A stretch of 64,000 bases of DNA from Megalonaias nervosa (Eukaryota > Mollusca > Bivalvia > Unionida > Unionidae), in NCBI GenBank assembly GCA_016617855.1, contig JAECUM010003726.1, forward strand, positions 1-64,000. Direction: 5' to 3'. The notes under the pieces were generated by a model, which was not told the DNA's origin, did not search any database, and saw only the letters and a program-made list of their open reading frames with translations. Shown in pieces: positions 10,255 to 20,175 of the stretch. Each line of letters begins with the position of its first letter. Position 1 is the first letter of the stretch. Both the position numbers and the translations under genes were made by a program.

Positions 10255-10915
10255 ATGGATATAATTGACTTTTCTGCGACACGAAAACAAGAACCAGTAA
10301 AGCACCATCCAGCGCTTCCGAATTCTATCAGAATGATTATAATAGGCCCATCTGGAAGTGGGAAGACGCAATTATTACTTAATCTAATAATGAGATGGCT
10401 GAAGTGGGATAAATTATATTTGATAGCGCCATCTGTAGATGATCAGAGATGTTACGAAGTACTTAAAGATTTTAATGAAAACGCAAAATTGTTGCATGAA
10501 GACAATGTCATAGACTTTATTACTGATATTGATGAAGCGCCATCCGTAGATGATCTAGATGGATTCATTAATAATTTAGTAGTGTATGATGATGTTATGC
10601 TGGACAAACAATCAAATCCAGCTAGAATATTTTCACGAGGTAGACAAAAACACAGACGTGATTTATGTTACCCAGAGATATACACAAATTCCAAAAGTAA
10701 TCAGAGACAACTGCAATATTTTGGTTGTGTTCAACGGAGTTGATAATCATACGCTGCAAAATATTTACTATACTTGGTGTTCTGGGGACATGGACATGAA
10801 CAAATTTAAAAATTTCTTTTCAAAAGCACAAGCTGCTCCCTTTGGTTTTGTAACAATAAATTTACATGATCCTAGGTCAAGATATCGTAACGGACTTGAT
10901 ACAATTTTTGGATAA
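10255..10915 (+). pseudogene. A32/FtsK-like DNA-packaging ATPase, one frameshift
   Basis: The Walker A motif is GPSGSGKTQ near residue 28. Walker B is VVYDDVML near residue 108. The tail contains RQK, then a YTQIPKVIRDNCN segment characteristic of Polinton and adintovirus ATPases. The frame shifts near 10650 (AGACAAAAACAC), with the C-terminal third in the next frame to a TAA at 10913-10915. E4 (62677-63351) has the same protein, unshifted but with one stop. Role: pumping linear DNA into capsids. It is the last gene before the right TIR, which starts 7 nt downstream. Confidence 0.85.
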
Positions 10916-10922
10916 AAACCAT

Positions 10923-11103
10923 AGCAGCAGAGAGGGTAAATGACATACGTATGTGACCAGATTGTGAAAAAAATCAGAAAAAATCTGGTCAATTAGAGAA
11001 GTTTTCATTATTAAGACAAAACCTTTTTTCAGCCTTCGTAGGAACCCTTAATTTCAAAAAATAAGGTTTCTAAAAAGTTGTAGGGTCAACCCTCTCTGCT
11101 GCT
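10923..11103. repeat. Right TIR of E1
   Basis: 181 bp. The inner edge starts AGCAGCAGAGAGGGT and the outer edge ends with its reverse complement ACCCTCTCTGCTGCT. The TIR is therefore itself flanked by a 15-bp inverted repeat, as in E4. The left partner is outside the window. Confidence 0.8.
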
Positions 11104-11374
11104 CATGCAGCAAAATTGCACATTTTAATAAACAGGTGACATCAAACCCACATATCGTCCATCAGCATCAACAAAGATTTTTTTTGGGGGGGGGATGATT
11201 TATCGGACTAGCCAACCCATAACCCGTCTAGATTCCCCATGACCTCTTCCCAATGGCGAATGTTTGCACACATGTGCAACCACGATGGTAGCCCGCTTGA
11301 AAGGCCGCGTAAGGGGTTTATGGGTTGGGGAGTCTTGATAGGTAAGCGTCCGCCTAGTTCGCCTGTATGGTCGG
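11104..11374. other. Host flank right of E1
   Basis: No coding signal. It includes a G-run near 11185 and GC-richer DNA leading into the minisatellite. Confidence 0.5.
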
Positions 11375-12015
11375 GCCGGCCTTTTATTACCAATATCACA
11401 ATACTAACATAGCAAATGATCCATGCTGGGCCGGCCCTGTTTACCAATATCACAATACAAAAAGAAAATGATCCATGCTGGGCCGGTCTTTCTTTTACCG
11501 ATATTACAATACTAACATAGCAAATGATCTATGTTGGGTCAGCCCTGTTTACCAATATCACGATACTATCCGAAAAGGATCCTTGCTAGGCCGGCCCGGT
11601 TTACCAATATCACAATACTAACAAAGAAAAATGATCCATGATGGGCCAGCCTTTTTTTTTTTTTTTTTTTACCAGTATCACAATACTCACATAGAAAATG
11701 ATCCATGCTGGGCCGGCCTTTCTTTTACCAAGATCACAATACTATCATTGAAAATGATCCAATGCTGGGCCGGCCCTGTTTATCAATATCAAAATACTAG
11801 CAGAAAATGATCCATGTTGTGTCGGCCTTTTTTGTGTTTTTTACCAATATCATGATGCTCACATAACAAATGATCCATGCTTGGCCGGCCCTGTTTACCA
11901 ATATCATAATACTATCATAGAAAATGATCCATGCTGGGCTGGCCTTTCTTTTTTTTGTGTTTTTTTTTACCACTATCACAATACTAACATAAAAAAATTT
12001 TCCATGCTGATGCAC
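11375..12015. repeat. Minisatellite, ~50-65-bp unit with GGGCCGGCC core
   Basis: About ten degenerate tandem units share AATGATCCATGCTGG, GGCCGGCCC and ACCAATATCACAATACTA words, with T-runs of variable length in the middle. Units differ by point changes and indels. There are no spacers and no protein genes beside it, so it is an ordinary eukaryotic minisatellite. Confidence 0.85.
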
Positions 12016-12917
12016 ACGGCTAATGTTCAGCCGATGGTCTGATCGGAATTTATTTTTACAGAAAGAGCAATCTCGATAACGATTTGATTTCTTATCACGG
12101 ATCCCCTTCCATTAAAACAACAATTTATGGTTAATTTCTTTTACCTGGAAGAATATTACTTTTTAAAGCATCATTACAAGCGAAGTTGGAATATTCCAGG
12201 ACTGGTCCGTTTGAGGATATGAGTTGAGATTAATCGATAAAATAGCCTGGAATGATAATTTCAAGTTGGAAAAGACGGAACTATATATCAGCTCTCACTC
12301 AGTTTCATGTCACAATAACTATATTGAAATAAAATTGTATCAGCCTGAAAACTATATCTAGTACTGGACAAAAACGGGCGACAACACATATATATATATA
12401 CGAATTGAATAAATGCCGTACAATTTATTATCATATAAACTGACCATACTGTACAGTTGGCTTTACCAAACCGTCCATCTACACCTCGAACCAGGTGCAT
12501 GCATATGAAAATGAATGAAAGGCGAACAGAAGTTCAATGAAATTTCATGAAATTGACATGAGGAAACTGACTAAATTTTATATGCAATTTTTACTTGGTT
12601 GTATGAGATTGAATTTAACTGTAACAAGTCTCGATCAAAAGAAGAGCGAAAACTCGCTGCACATTTCTTTTAAAAAAAAAATGTATTTGTTTCTTTTTGA
12701 ACATTATACTACACGTTATATGAAACTGTTCAGCTTTAGATGTGTGTGTACAATTGTCAGGTATGCATAAATAATGTTAGAAGATGTAAACAAAATATTT
12801 TTTGTATTACTGCTTTGCTTCAACATCCCCACCCAAGCACCCACCCCCACCTCCCATAACACAATATCGGAAGCGATATCAAACATTCGAACAAGATGTA
12901 GATACAATACCTTGCGG
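12016..12917. other. Non-coding host DNA
   Basis: No supported gene. Short open frames here overlap low-complexity sequence and show no conserved motif. Confidence 0.45.
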
Positions 12918-13032
12918 CACGTTGTCCGGCATGTTGTCTTGCACGTTGTCTGGCATGTTGTCATGTTGTCTTGCACGTTGTCCGGCATGTTGTCTTGCAC
13001 GTTGTCCGGCATGTTGTCTTGCACGTTGTCCT
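12918..13032. repeat. Minisatellite of alternating CACGTTGTC / CATGTTGTC units
   Basis: A 24-bp composite unit (CACGTTGTCCGGCATGTTGT plus CTTG) repeats about 4.5 times with one shortened copy. Confidence 0.85.
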
Positions 13033-13302
13033 GTTTTACTTCTGACTTTTCTCGCCACGTTTTACATATTGCGACAGTGTTGGGATTTATTTCCTTTGAC
13101 CTTCCCCACCTGTTTCAGATATTTGGACAGTTCAGGTGGGTTGGAAGGTCCCACCCATCCTTCCATTGTACTTACTTACATCGTATTGGCATTTTGCACC
13201 ATCTACTAAAATGATTAAAGGACACATAAAAAAGGAACAAGCTGGAGGAGGTGCGGACTGTAAATTTTGGGAGTGTTGTGATGGTGCTGTCGAGTACTGG
13301 AC

Positions 13303-13331
13303 CACACACACACACACACACACACACACAT
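13303..13331. repeat. (CA)n microsatellite
   Basis: About 14 uninterrupted CA units. Confidence 0.9.
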
Positions 13332-13376
13332 CAGCTCTCACTGTTGTTTAAAAGCCAATCACTAGTCAAGACCACC

Positions 13377-13803
13377 CTAGTCAATCTGGCCCCTGTGGCG
13401 ATAAAAGATGCAAAACCTGTCAACATATGATAGAGACCAGGACATTTACTAGCACAGTGACTAGAGAAAAACTCAACATACATGGTCCAAAAAAAAACGT
13501 GCAAAACAGAGAATGTAATTTATCTCATCACATGTAAGATCTGTAGCCTTCAGTATGTCGGAGAAATTGAAAAGCTACACAAAAGGATCAACCTTCATAG
13601 ATCTAATTGGATGACAAAGAAGCTGTACAGAAGCCCGGTCGCAGAACACTTCTCCTCACCTGGCCACACTTTCAGTGATATAACACTTATCGCAATTGCT
13701 AACAACCCCAACTGGAATTCCGAAACCAGGAAGGAAAAGGAATCTTACTGGATACGCCGCCTTAGAACATTGAAACCAAACGGTTTAAACCAAGAAGACT
13801 AGA
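13377..13803 (+). pseudogene. Penelope-like element C-terminus: zinc finger + GIY-YIG endonuclease
   Basis: The first frame has CGDKRCKTC, the CX(4-5)CXXC knuckle found before the endonuclease in Penelope-like elements. After a shift at the A-run near 13490, the second frame has NVIYLITCKICSLQYVGE, the GIY-YIG core, then a KRINLHRSN segment and AEHFSSPGH. It ends at a TAG at 13801-13803. The GIY-YIG nuclease nicks target DNA for reverse transcription. Only the 3' part is present, and the reverse transcriptase domain was not found upstream. Confidence 0.8.
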
Positions 13804-14310
13804 AAAAGACAGCCATGCACAAGTGGAATTATCCTTTGCAGCCGACACATTTTCTTTTCAAAACTTTTCAAATTTTTCTTAGTAGCCTTCAATTACTACT
13901 TTAAGAATGAAATATCCGGGATATAATTTCGCTTACATAAATGTACACAAAGTAATAGATGTCGCTATGGCTCATCGATTTCTAGCTTAATACAAATATT
14001 TTCCAGTATCCGCAACAAGTGGATATAGGCTGGTTGAGACATAATACATTTAAAGGTTTAATTCATGTAGAAACAGCCATGTAGAGTTTTGCAAACACAA
14101 CGGTTTTTGTGTTTTATTTGTTTGTTTTGCCTATGTTTTGTATATGCCTTTGAAAAAGACTCGTTAAGAGTCGAAAGCGCTCAGGCCAGTTAGATACTAG
14201 TTTTGCACTGTTTGTCGTCAGTTTATTACATTTATCTCAATCAATCCCTGACACACGTGATCCCTTGATGGATCCAGTGCGCTTGAAAGGGCTGTTATTC
14301 GCCATATGAT
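13804..14310 (+). other. 3' tail region of the Penelope-like relic
   Basis: Non-coding. A hairpin at 14158-14172 (GACTC/GAGTC arms) is followed by CGAAA, reminiscent of stem II plus the GAAA box of the hammerhead motifs found in Penelope-like elements. The CTGATGA box is not intact. Confidence 0.35.
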
Positions 14311-14311
14311 T

Positions 14312-14408
<97 letters not shown>
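14311..14408. repeat. Compound (TG)n(TA)n(TG)n microsatellite
   Basis: A short TG run, about 20 TA units, then about 26 TG units. Confidence 0.92.
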
Positions 14409-14409
<1 letters not shown>

Positions 14410-14439
14410 GGAAATGTACCGTATCCCTAATGTGGATAC

Positions 14440-14690
14440 TGAAAATTAGAATATCCAATATCCAAATATATGGATATCAATGATTGAATGCCCAGTATCC
14501 AGACAGTTGAGATTTGAATCTCCAGTGTCCAAGTATGTGGGCCTTTGATATTTGAATGTCCAATGTCCAAATATGTGGGCCTTTGATATCTGAATGTTCA
14601 GTGTCCAAATATGTAATCATTTGATATTTGAATGTCCGGTGTCCAAATATATGGGCATTTGATATTCGAATGTCAAGTGTATATAATCTA
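14440..14690. repeat. Minisatellite with GTCCAAATATGTGGGC core
   Basis: Five to six degenerate units of about 46-50 bp share TTTGATATTTGAATGTCC and GTGTCCAAATATGTGGGC-like words. It ends about 210 bp before E2. Confidence 0.75.
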
Positions 14691-14901
14691 ATATCCTACG
14701 ATGTTTTTTCCTCTAATTTTGTATTTATTTATTTATTTATTTATCAAGCACAGGTTCTTGATTGTTGACAAGAATTTTTTATTGTTACTTTATTTTTAAA
14801 GTTAGCTCGTGCCGCTTGTATATGGCTTTTGATCTAAAGGATCTTTCCCAGTATTCTTCTGCTTTGGGAAGTAGGCTTTATGTAGGTTGGCCTGATTTAT
14901 A

Positions 14902-15270
14902 AGTAGTATACTAAGATGAGGGTCCTGAACCAAAAGAGGATCCTAGACCAGAAAGCCCCACCCTCCCTCCCAAATTTGGAGAGGTGTCCCGAACCTTAGA
15001 TTTATTTCAAATTAAACAATGAAATATTATATATAATGTATCATTATAATTCAATCCGACATGTTGGATTTGATCTGACAAACAAATTTTTTAAGAGATT
15101 TAATTCAATCAAATCAGCCTCAAGCTATACTGGTATAAAACCTAAAATAATAAGCGATTGTATCAAAAAAGTTGGTTACCACATATCACCAACATATAGA
15201 TCGGTATGGTTATTCGCAACTGAAAATGAATAAGAGGTTGGTCAGATGATTTGATGACATTTATTGATAA
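14902..15270. repeat. Left TIR of E2
   Basis: About 370 bp, inverted relative to 32065-32447, with scattered substitutions and small indels. It contains the NUMOD1-like ORF. The inner limit is approximate, since similarity fades after CAGATGAT. Confidence 0.85.
15036..15233 (+). CDS. Stand-alone NUMOD1-like DNA-binding ORF in left TIR
   Basis: 65 residues. The segment KRFNSIKSASSYTGI and the following PKIISDCIKK fit the NUMOD1 pattern (F-S-I-x-x-A-A...G-I...I-x-x-C-I), a helix-turn-helix module normally attached to homing endonucleases. A VWLF element follows in the usual C-terminal place. No nuclease domain is present. The copy in the right TIR (32098-32310) encodes nearly the same protein, and both read inward from the element ends. 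Role inferred: binding of element DNA or a fragment of a former endonuclease. Confidence 0.6.
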   Translation: MYHYNSIRHVGFDLTNKFFKRFNSIKSASSYTGIKPKIISDCIKKVGYHISPTYRSVWLFATENE

Positions 15271-15432
15271 TATAGTTGACGCTTTATTTGATAATGACAT
15301 TTCAAAACATCTGCTGTTGTAACCATATTTTATGATAATCTTTTTCATACCTGCTGACTCTCATTGGTAGGATATCCGTTAACATACTGTCAGTAATACG
15401 AAACTCGCGTATTAAATCATCCATGTCATATT

Positions 15433-15801
15433 TTACACCTCGCAAGTAAGATCGTATCTGATCAAGTAATTTTTTGTAAGTGATACTTGCTGTTTTACAA
15501 GAATTTTTTTTGTTTCAAGTTTGGGCTCAATCTTTTTACATGCTGTTGAAAGAGATACACCGACACCAGATATTATTAACAAAAACGGATTTAATAATGC
15601 TCCACTTGAGATTATACCAGAGCTAGTCATTAACAATGGCAAATATGATATTACTCGAAGTATTCTACGGTAGTATTTATAACACTGTTTTACACACCAA
15701 AGGTTTTTATGATAAAATTTATAATATTGTACTAATGCTTCAACATCTTGTTTTGGAATTTCTTTTGAAATATGATTGAAATCGATGATATGTTTTTTCA
15801 T
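15433..15801 (-). CDS. Two-helix membrane protein (E2)
   Basis: The start is taken at MKKHIIDF; an upstream in-frame Met overlaps the preceding gene. It has a polar N-terminus, a YYRR cluster, two hydrophobic stretches (about residues 50-70 and 73-90), then a Lys-rich tail. The layout matches the E1 protein at 724-1140, which also lies downstream of the fibre gene. No named family. Role inferred: membrane partner of the fibre. Confidence 0.55.
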   Translation of the reverse strand: MKKHIIDFNHISKEIPKQDVEALVQYYKFYHKNLWCVKQCYKYYRRILRVISYLPLLMTSSGIISSGALLNPFLLIISGVGVSLSTACKKIEPKLETKKILVKQQVSLTKNYLIRYDLTCEV

Positions 15802-15823
15802 TATACAATATTTGTTTACAATT

Positions 15824-16375
15824 TTATACAATATTAAAACCTCTAGCACCAACAATCGAATCAAGAAACTCAGGGAACTTATTATTGTTAGGATCAGCTA
15901 TACAATCTCTGTACTTGTCATAAACATCTGACGAAGTATCATTATATCGTTTATCTGTTAGTACATCATTTCTCTTTAACCAAGTAAATGAATTAAAAGT
16001 ATCTCCTACTTCACGTTCATACAAATCTGTTTTATTCACCAAATTACTGCAGTCTTTTTCTGTTTCATCAATATACCCTAATGCCAAGCTTATTTGATCT
16101 AACGTGAAATTTTTTAGAACAAGATGTTGTCTGATAATTGCATATGCGACTACGAAATTTGCTAGCATTAATTTTTTAAGCTTTTCTAGTTCAATAGTGA
16201 GAAGACCAATAGCAGAAGCTACTTTTAACATTATTTTTTCATATGGTTTTGTGAGTATTTTCTCAATTTCATCATAATAATTTCGTAATGACAATTGTCT
16301 AGAGAGCCGAATTGATGGAAATGGAATATCATCTTCTTCACTTATGTCGTAATAAGAATCAATTTTTACCTCCAA
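15824..16375 (-). CDS. Hypothetical E2 protein in fibre block
   Basis: 183 residues in an intact frame with no recognised domain. The N-terminus is acidic (DISEEDDIPFP). A helical middle (about residues 45-75) is amphipathic and Leu-rich. It lies between the two-helix membrane protein and the gene at 16412-16980 on the same strand with short gaps (22 and 36 nt), so it belongs to the fibre gene block. No counterpart was seen in E1. Confidence 0.5.
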   Translation of the reverse strand: MEVKIDSYYDISEEDDIPFPSIRLSRQLSLRNYYDEIEKILTKPYEKIMLKVASAIGLLTIELEKLKKLMLANFVVAYAIIRQHLVLKNFTLDQISLALGYIDETEKDCSNLVNKTDLYEREVGDTFNSFTWLKRNDVLTDKRYNDTSSDVYDKYRDCIADPNNNKFPEFLDSIVGARGFNIV

Positions 16376-16411
16376 CTTTGTTTTTGTTACTTCATCAAAA
16401 AACTTTTCTCG

Positions 16412-16980
16412 CTAATTATCACAAAGATTCCTAATTTCATCGTCAAAATTTTTGATTATCTTTAGAGATCTGCTAACAATAATCGGATCAAATTCTAGAT
16501 TTTTACGTATCATTGGCAAAATTACGTTCGAGTACACTTTAATAATTAACTCCGTATCAACAGTCATAGTAACAATTTTAATTAGTGTTTCTTTATCGTG
16601 GTAGTACATGCCGAGATACTTAAAAATTTCTCGTTTTAAAAAACTATTATATAACTTCCTGTTTCTTCTTATTCCTATTATCCTAGATTCCGATAGTTTG
16701 TCGAGACGATTATAGTTATCGCTCATTTGTTTTTCCTCCTGCGCTATTCGTGCTTTTAATAAACCTGATCGCATTATTAAATTTATATTTTTAAAATCAA
16801 ACTCAAGCAATATTTTTTATACAGGATTTCAACTTGTTTTTGTTCTTCCAAACAATCATCAGGATGACAGTATTTATTTATAATATCAAAGTTTTCTATT
16901 GCTTCTTTTAGTTGTGGTCCTCGCATATACATAACGCGAACAAAATTTTTTTCTTCTTCTGATAATGGCGAGTTTATCAT
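16412..16980 (-). pseudogene. Hypothetical E2 protein, one frameshift
   Basis: About 189 codons in two frames that overlap at 16783-16810; the shift is near the LEFDFKN segment. The protein is highly charged and helical with an RRNRK cluster. No family is recognised. The ATG overlaps the stop of the upstream small ORF (ATGATAA), a compact viral arrangement. Confidence 0.45.
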
Positions 16981-17113
16981 TGGAATTGTAAATTGTTTGT
17001 AGTATTCATCGCACGTGCCGTTAGTGATTCATCTCCAACATCTTTTTTTTTTCTGGTTAAAAATATTATCATAAAATTCTCTCGCAACAGTTGTAATTGG
17101 TGGTTCCGACATT
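16979..17113 (-). CDS. Small E2 ORF (44 aa)
   Basis: It starts MSEPPITTVAREFYDN and its stop overlaps the next gene's ATG by two bases. It starts 17 nt after the fibre stop codon. Too short to assign; it could be the true N-terminus of the following gene separated by a frameshift. Confidence 0.4.
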
Positions 17114-17129
17114 ATATTATAGCATTAGA

Positions 17130-18388
17130 TTAAATTTGATCATCGAGTGTGTATATTTGAAATGCTGTCAGTCCTGGAAACGGATGTTCAGCAGCAACAA
17201 CATAAAATAGAAAATATAAGTACTTGTTAACAGTTTGTTCTGCTGAAATTGTAAAGTATTGTGTTGTTGTGATATACGTATTTGCTGTACTATATAATGT
17301 TGTCCAGTTGATATCATCGTTTGATCTGTCCAACCGCCAATTATAAATTCGACCAACATTAGGGTTTAATCTACCTTGAAAATCAAATTGCCAGATAGCA
17401 ACTGCAGTAGGACATTTAATTTTAATCCAAAAATTTTCAAATTCTCCGTTGGTCGTCCATTCGTGTCTATCAGAGAAAGCGTAATAAGGATAATTTTCAG
17501 GATAATATGCTGATGCGCTTACCTCAAACCCAACTCGGTTGTCAGTTGCCTTAAAAAGTGTTGGAATATACCCAACATTATTTTTAGTTCGTTTTATACC
17601 ACCACCAGACACACTATCAACATACAATTTATTTGTTAGATCATTAGGATTAACTGGAACATATGTCGTTGTTATTTTGTTGCTTCTCATGTTTATATTG
17701 CCTGTCACTGGTCCACCGGATTTCTTAAAATGTGGAGTAAGTTCTTCTTTTAACTGAGCATAACTAATAGTATCAGTTTCATTAGCTGGTGGCGAGGTAG
17801 CTGGTAATCCAGCTATTTTTGAATTTGACATAAACAGGTTACCTGTCATTGTATCACCGTCTTTGTTAAGTTTATTATCGTCAACAGATTTTAGTTGTGC
17901 AGAACTTACAGCTTGTGTTAAATCTGATGGTGGATATACAGTTTCTAAACCTAACACTCGTCGACCTGACATGTTAATATTACCTGTAACTGTCCCACCG
18001 GTTTTATCAAGTTTGTTATTATCCACATACTTCAACTGTAAGTAACTTACAGCTTGTGTTTGATTTAAGTTTCTTGGTGGATATCCAGTCTCTAAATTTA
18101 TAATTTAGTTCCTGACATATGTAAGTTACCGCTTAAAGTTCCTCCAGATTTATCTAGTTTATTATTGTTAACAGCTTTTAATTGTGCATAACTAACAGCT
18201 TGTGTATCAACAACATTTATTGGCGGATAATTTGTTTCTAAACCTAGTACTCGTTGATTTGACATAGACAGGTTTCCTGTCATTGTATCACCAGATTTTT
18301 TTAGATAACCTGATAAATCAATATTGCCGTTTGTTATTGTAGCCGATGAATCTCCTAATGTTGTTCCAAATTTTGTATAATGGCTCAT
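17130..18388 (-). pseudogene. Fibre-like protein: five tail-fibre repeats plus discoidin-like tip
   Basis: About 420 codons with one break near 18100. Five shaft repeats follow the pattern K-(S/T/D)-G-(D/G)-x-(M/V)-(T/S)-G-N-(L/I)-x-M-S, each followed by a PP and (S/Q)-Y-A-Q-L-K segment, as in phage T4/Mu-type tail fibres. After a GGG linker, the last 160 residues contain WIKIKCP, WRLDRSNDDINW and FQIYTLDD, the pattern of discoidin/F5-8 type C carbohydrate-binding domains. Role inferred: trimeric vertex fibre with a sugar-binding tip. It diverges from the ATPase gene at 18425 with a 36-nt gap. Confidence 0.72.
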
Positions 18389-18424
18389 TATTTATTTAAT
18401 ATAACATAAAATGTATAACAAACA

Positions 18425-19102
18425 ATGGCAAAATCACCGATATTAAATTTTGATACAGAGCGGTTGGTGAAACATAAACATAACAATGAACTTCCAGATT
18501 GTCATTATCTTATTGTTGGACGAACTGGATCGGGAAAAACAAATTTGCTTATGAATTTACTGCTGGGTGATAATTTTAATTACGATCGAGTTTATATTTA
18601 TACAATTAATCCACAGCAAGATAAGTACGAGCTACTTAACGAATATAATAACAAACTTCGTGATGATCTTGATGCTGGTGAAGATTTTTTTATTATCAAA
18701 CAACCAGAAGAACTTGTTCCAGTTAATCAACTTGATTCGTCCGAGCATAAGATAGTTGTTTTTGATGATATTCCGCTAAACAATGAAGAAATGAATAAAA
18801 TAAGATCATATTTTTCACTGTCGCCTAATAAGAAATGTAATTATGTTTATTTAGCCCAAGGTTTTTATAAATTTTACAGATTTATCAGACGAAATACTGG
18901 TTGTTTTATATCATTCCCTGGACTGGACAACGTTGATGTTAGAAATATCGCGAACGAGCAATGTGGCGATATAACTAAGGATAAATTTATCGAATTATAT
19001 CATAGAGCAACAGCGGATAAATATAACTTTTTCTTGTTTGATAAATTAACACATAATCCAGCTAAAATGTTTCGATGTTGTATTGAAAATTATCTGCAGT
19101 AA
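18425..19102 (+). CDS. A32/FtsK-like DNA-packaging ATPase (E2)
   Basis: 225 residues in an intact frame. Walker A is VGRTGSGKTNLL near residue 33. Walker B is KIVVFDDIPL near residue 113. A following YVYLAQGFYKF stretch fits the sensor segment of Polinton packaging ATPases. Typical Polinton ATPases are of similar size. Role: packaging of linear DNA. It heads a plus-strand series of virion genes. Confidence 0.88.
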   Translation: MAKSPILNFDTERLVKHKHNNELPDCHYLIVGRTGSGKTNLLMNLLLGDNFNYDRVYIYTINPQQDKYELLNEYNNKLRDDLDAGEDFFIIKQPEELVPVNQLDSSEHKIVVFDDIPLNNEEMNKIRSYFSLSPNKKCNYVYLAQGFYKFYRFIRRNTGCFISFPGLDNVDVRNIANEQCGDITKDKFIELYHRATADKYNFFLFDKLTHNPAKMFRCCIENYLQ

Positions 19103-19161
19103 GTTATTGTTTTCGATGTCTTTCACCTCTTAAAATTTTATAAAATTTATATATAATAAAA

Positions 19162-19741
19162 ATGGATAAACGAGCAAAATACAGAAAACATATAGAAGAT
19201 CTAAAAAAAACTTGCTCAATCTCAAGCAGCATTTAAGCAAAAACTACAACAAGAACGACGTGGCCAGATAGTTGCCGCAGAAGCAGCAGCAACAGTTCTC
19301 AAACCAGTTACTGAGGCTCTACTTGGAAAACAACCTGAAGTGCAAAGAATGTCTCCAGAAGAACTTAAGCGAATACAGGAAAAAGGCTTGGTTGGAATTG
19401 TTAAAGAACAACAAGAAGCAGCTGCTGCAAAAATTGTTGCTAGATCTGACGAAGAAAGAAAAAGATTGGCTGAAGAACTTTCAGAACATATTCTTAATCC
19501 TATTGCTAGACAAGCTGAAATGGATCGGCTTATTAATCATCCACTTGCACTTGAACGAAGATTACCAGAAGTAACATCAATTTGGCCGCTTGGAAGAAAA
19601 TTGAGAGATATAAAAAAAAATATTGAAGATCCAAAAGAAAAGAGTTGGCATGAGGAGAGGTACGAAGAAGCAGAAGCTAGAAGAAAAGCTCTTAGAAAAG
19701 AGCAAGATATTAAAGAAAGAGAAAGTTTTTTGATGATCTAA
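19162..19741 (+). pseudogene. Coiled-coil virion-type protein, frameshift near start
   Basis: MDKRAKYRKHIEDLKK is followed by a shift at an A-run near 19210. The remaining frame is almost entirely Glu/Lys/Arg/Gln-rich helix with a short DRLINHPLALERR break. It is reminiscent of the Polinton ORF located before the capsid genes. The function is unknown. Confidence 0.5.
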
Positions 19742-19746
19742 AAAAT

Positions 19747-20175
19747 ATGAGTAATAAAATAAAAGATTATGAATATGATTCTTTTGACAAAAAATATGGA
19801 TTTAAAAATGTTAGATTATATCATATTCGTAAAGATAATTTTGACTGATGAAAATATTAGAAAATTAACAGAAATAATAGAAGAAAATGAAAAACATGCT
19901 CGTGATGTAGTATCAGATAATGAAAGATACAAAGAAAGTATTAGATTATATCGACACTCAGTTATTGCTGGACTTTATAGGCAAGCTATTATTAATATAA
20001 AAATACATGACAATATAGTAAGAATAACCTTAGTAGTATAGCTACTGAAGCAAAATATTTAGATGAGGAAAGAATAGATTATGCTAAAAAAGTGTTAGCT
20101 AAAGGTAGTTTAATGAAAGAAGAAATTGAAAGATATAGGGAAGAACTGAGAAATGTACAAAAAACGATAAGATAA
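19747..20175 (+). pseudogene. Second coiled-coil protein, two frameshifts
   Basis: It starts MSNKIKDYEYDSFDKKYG and continues through shifts near 19848 and 20020 to a charged helical end. Its stop and the next start overlap as TAATG. The family is unknown. Confidence 0.42.

Larger units (their letters stand above)
1..11103. mobile_element. E1: Polinton/Maverick-like element, left end outside window
   Basis: This block encodes the hallmark Polinton set: retroviral-type integrase, A32/FtsK-like packaging ATPase, jelly-roll minor capsid protein, family-B-like polymerase, PLA2 and a fibre-like protein. It ends at 11103 with a TIR whose outer end is AGCAGCAG read inward. The left TIR and the MCP, protease and core genes lie upstream of the window. 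E4 is a deleted member of the same family and shows what is missing. Host flank resumes at 11104; CATGC (11104-11108) would be the right copy of a 5-bp target duplication if E1 behaves like E4, which cannot be tested here. Most genes carry one or two frameshifts, so the copy is probably defective. Confidence 0.88.

Noticed and set aside
11375..12015. Regular repeats that could suggest a CRISPR-like array
   Set aside because: Units are contiguous and degenerate without unique spacers, and the host is eukaryotic.
12716..13214. Overlapping open frames on both strands
   Set aside because: They are created by the 24-bp minisatellite; no domain or splice support.
14237..14458. Open frames through TG/TA runs
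   Set aside because: Low-complexity translation of a microsatellite.
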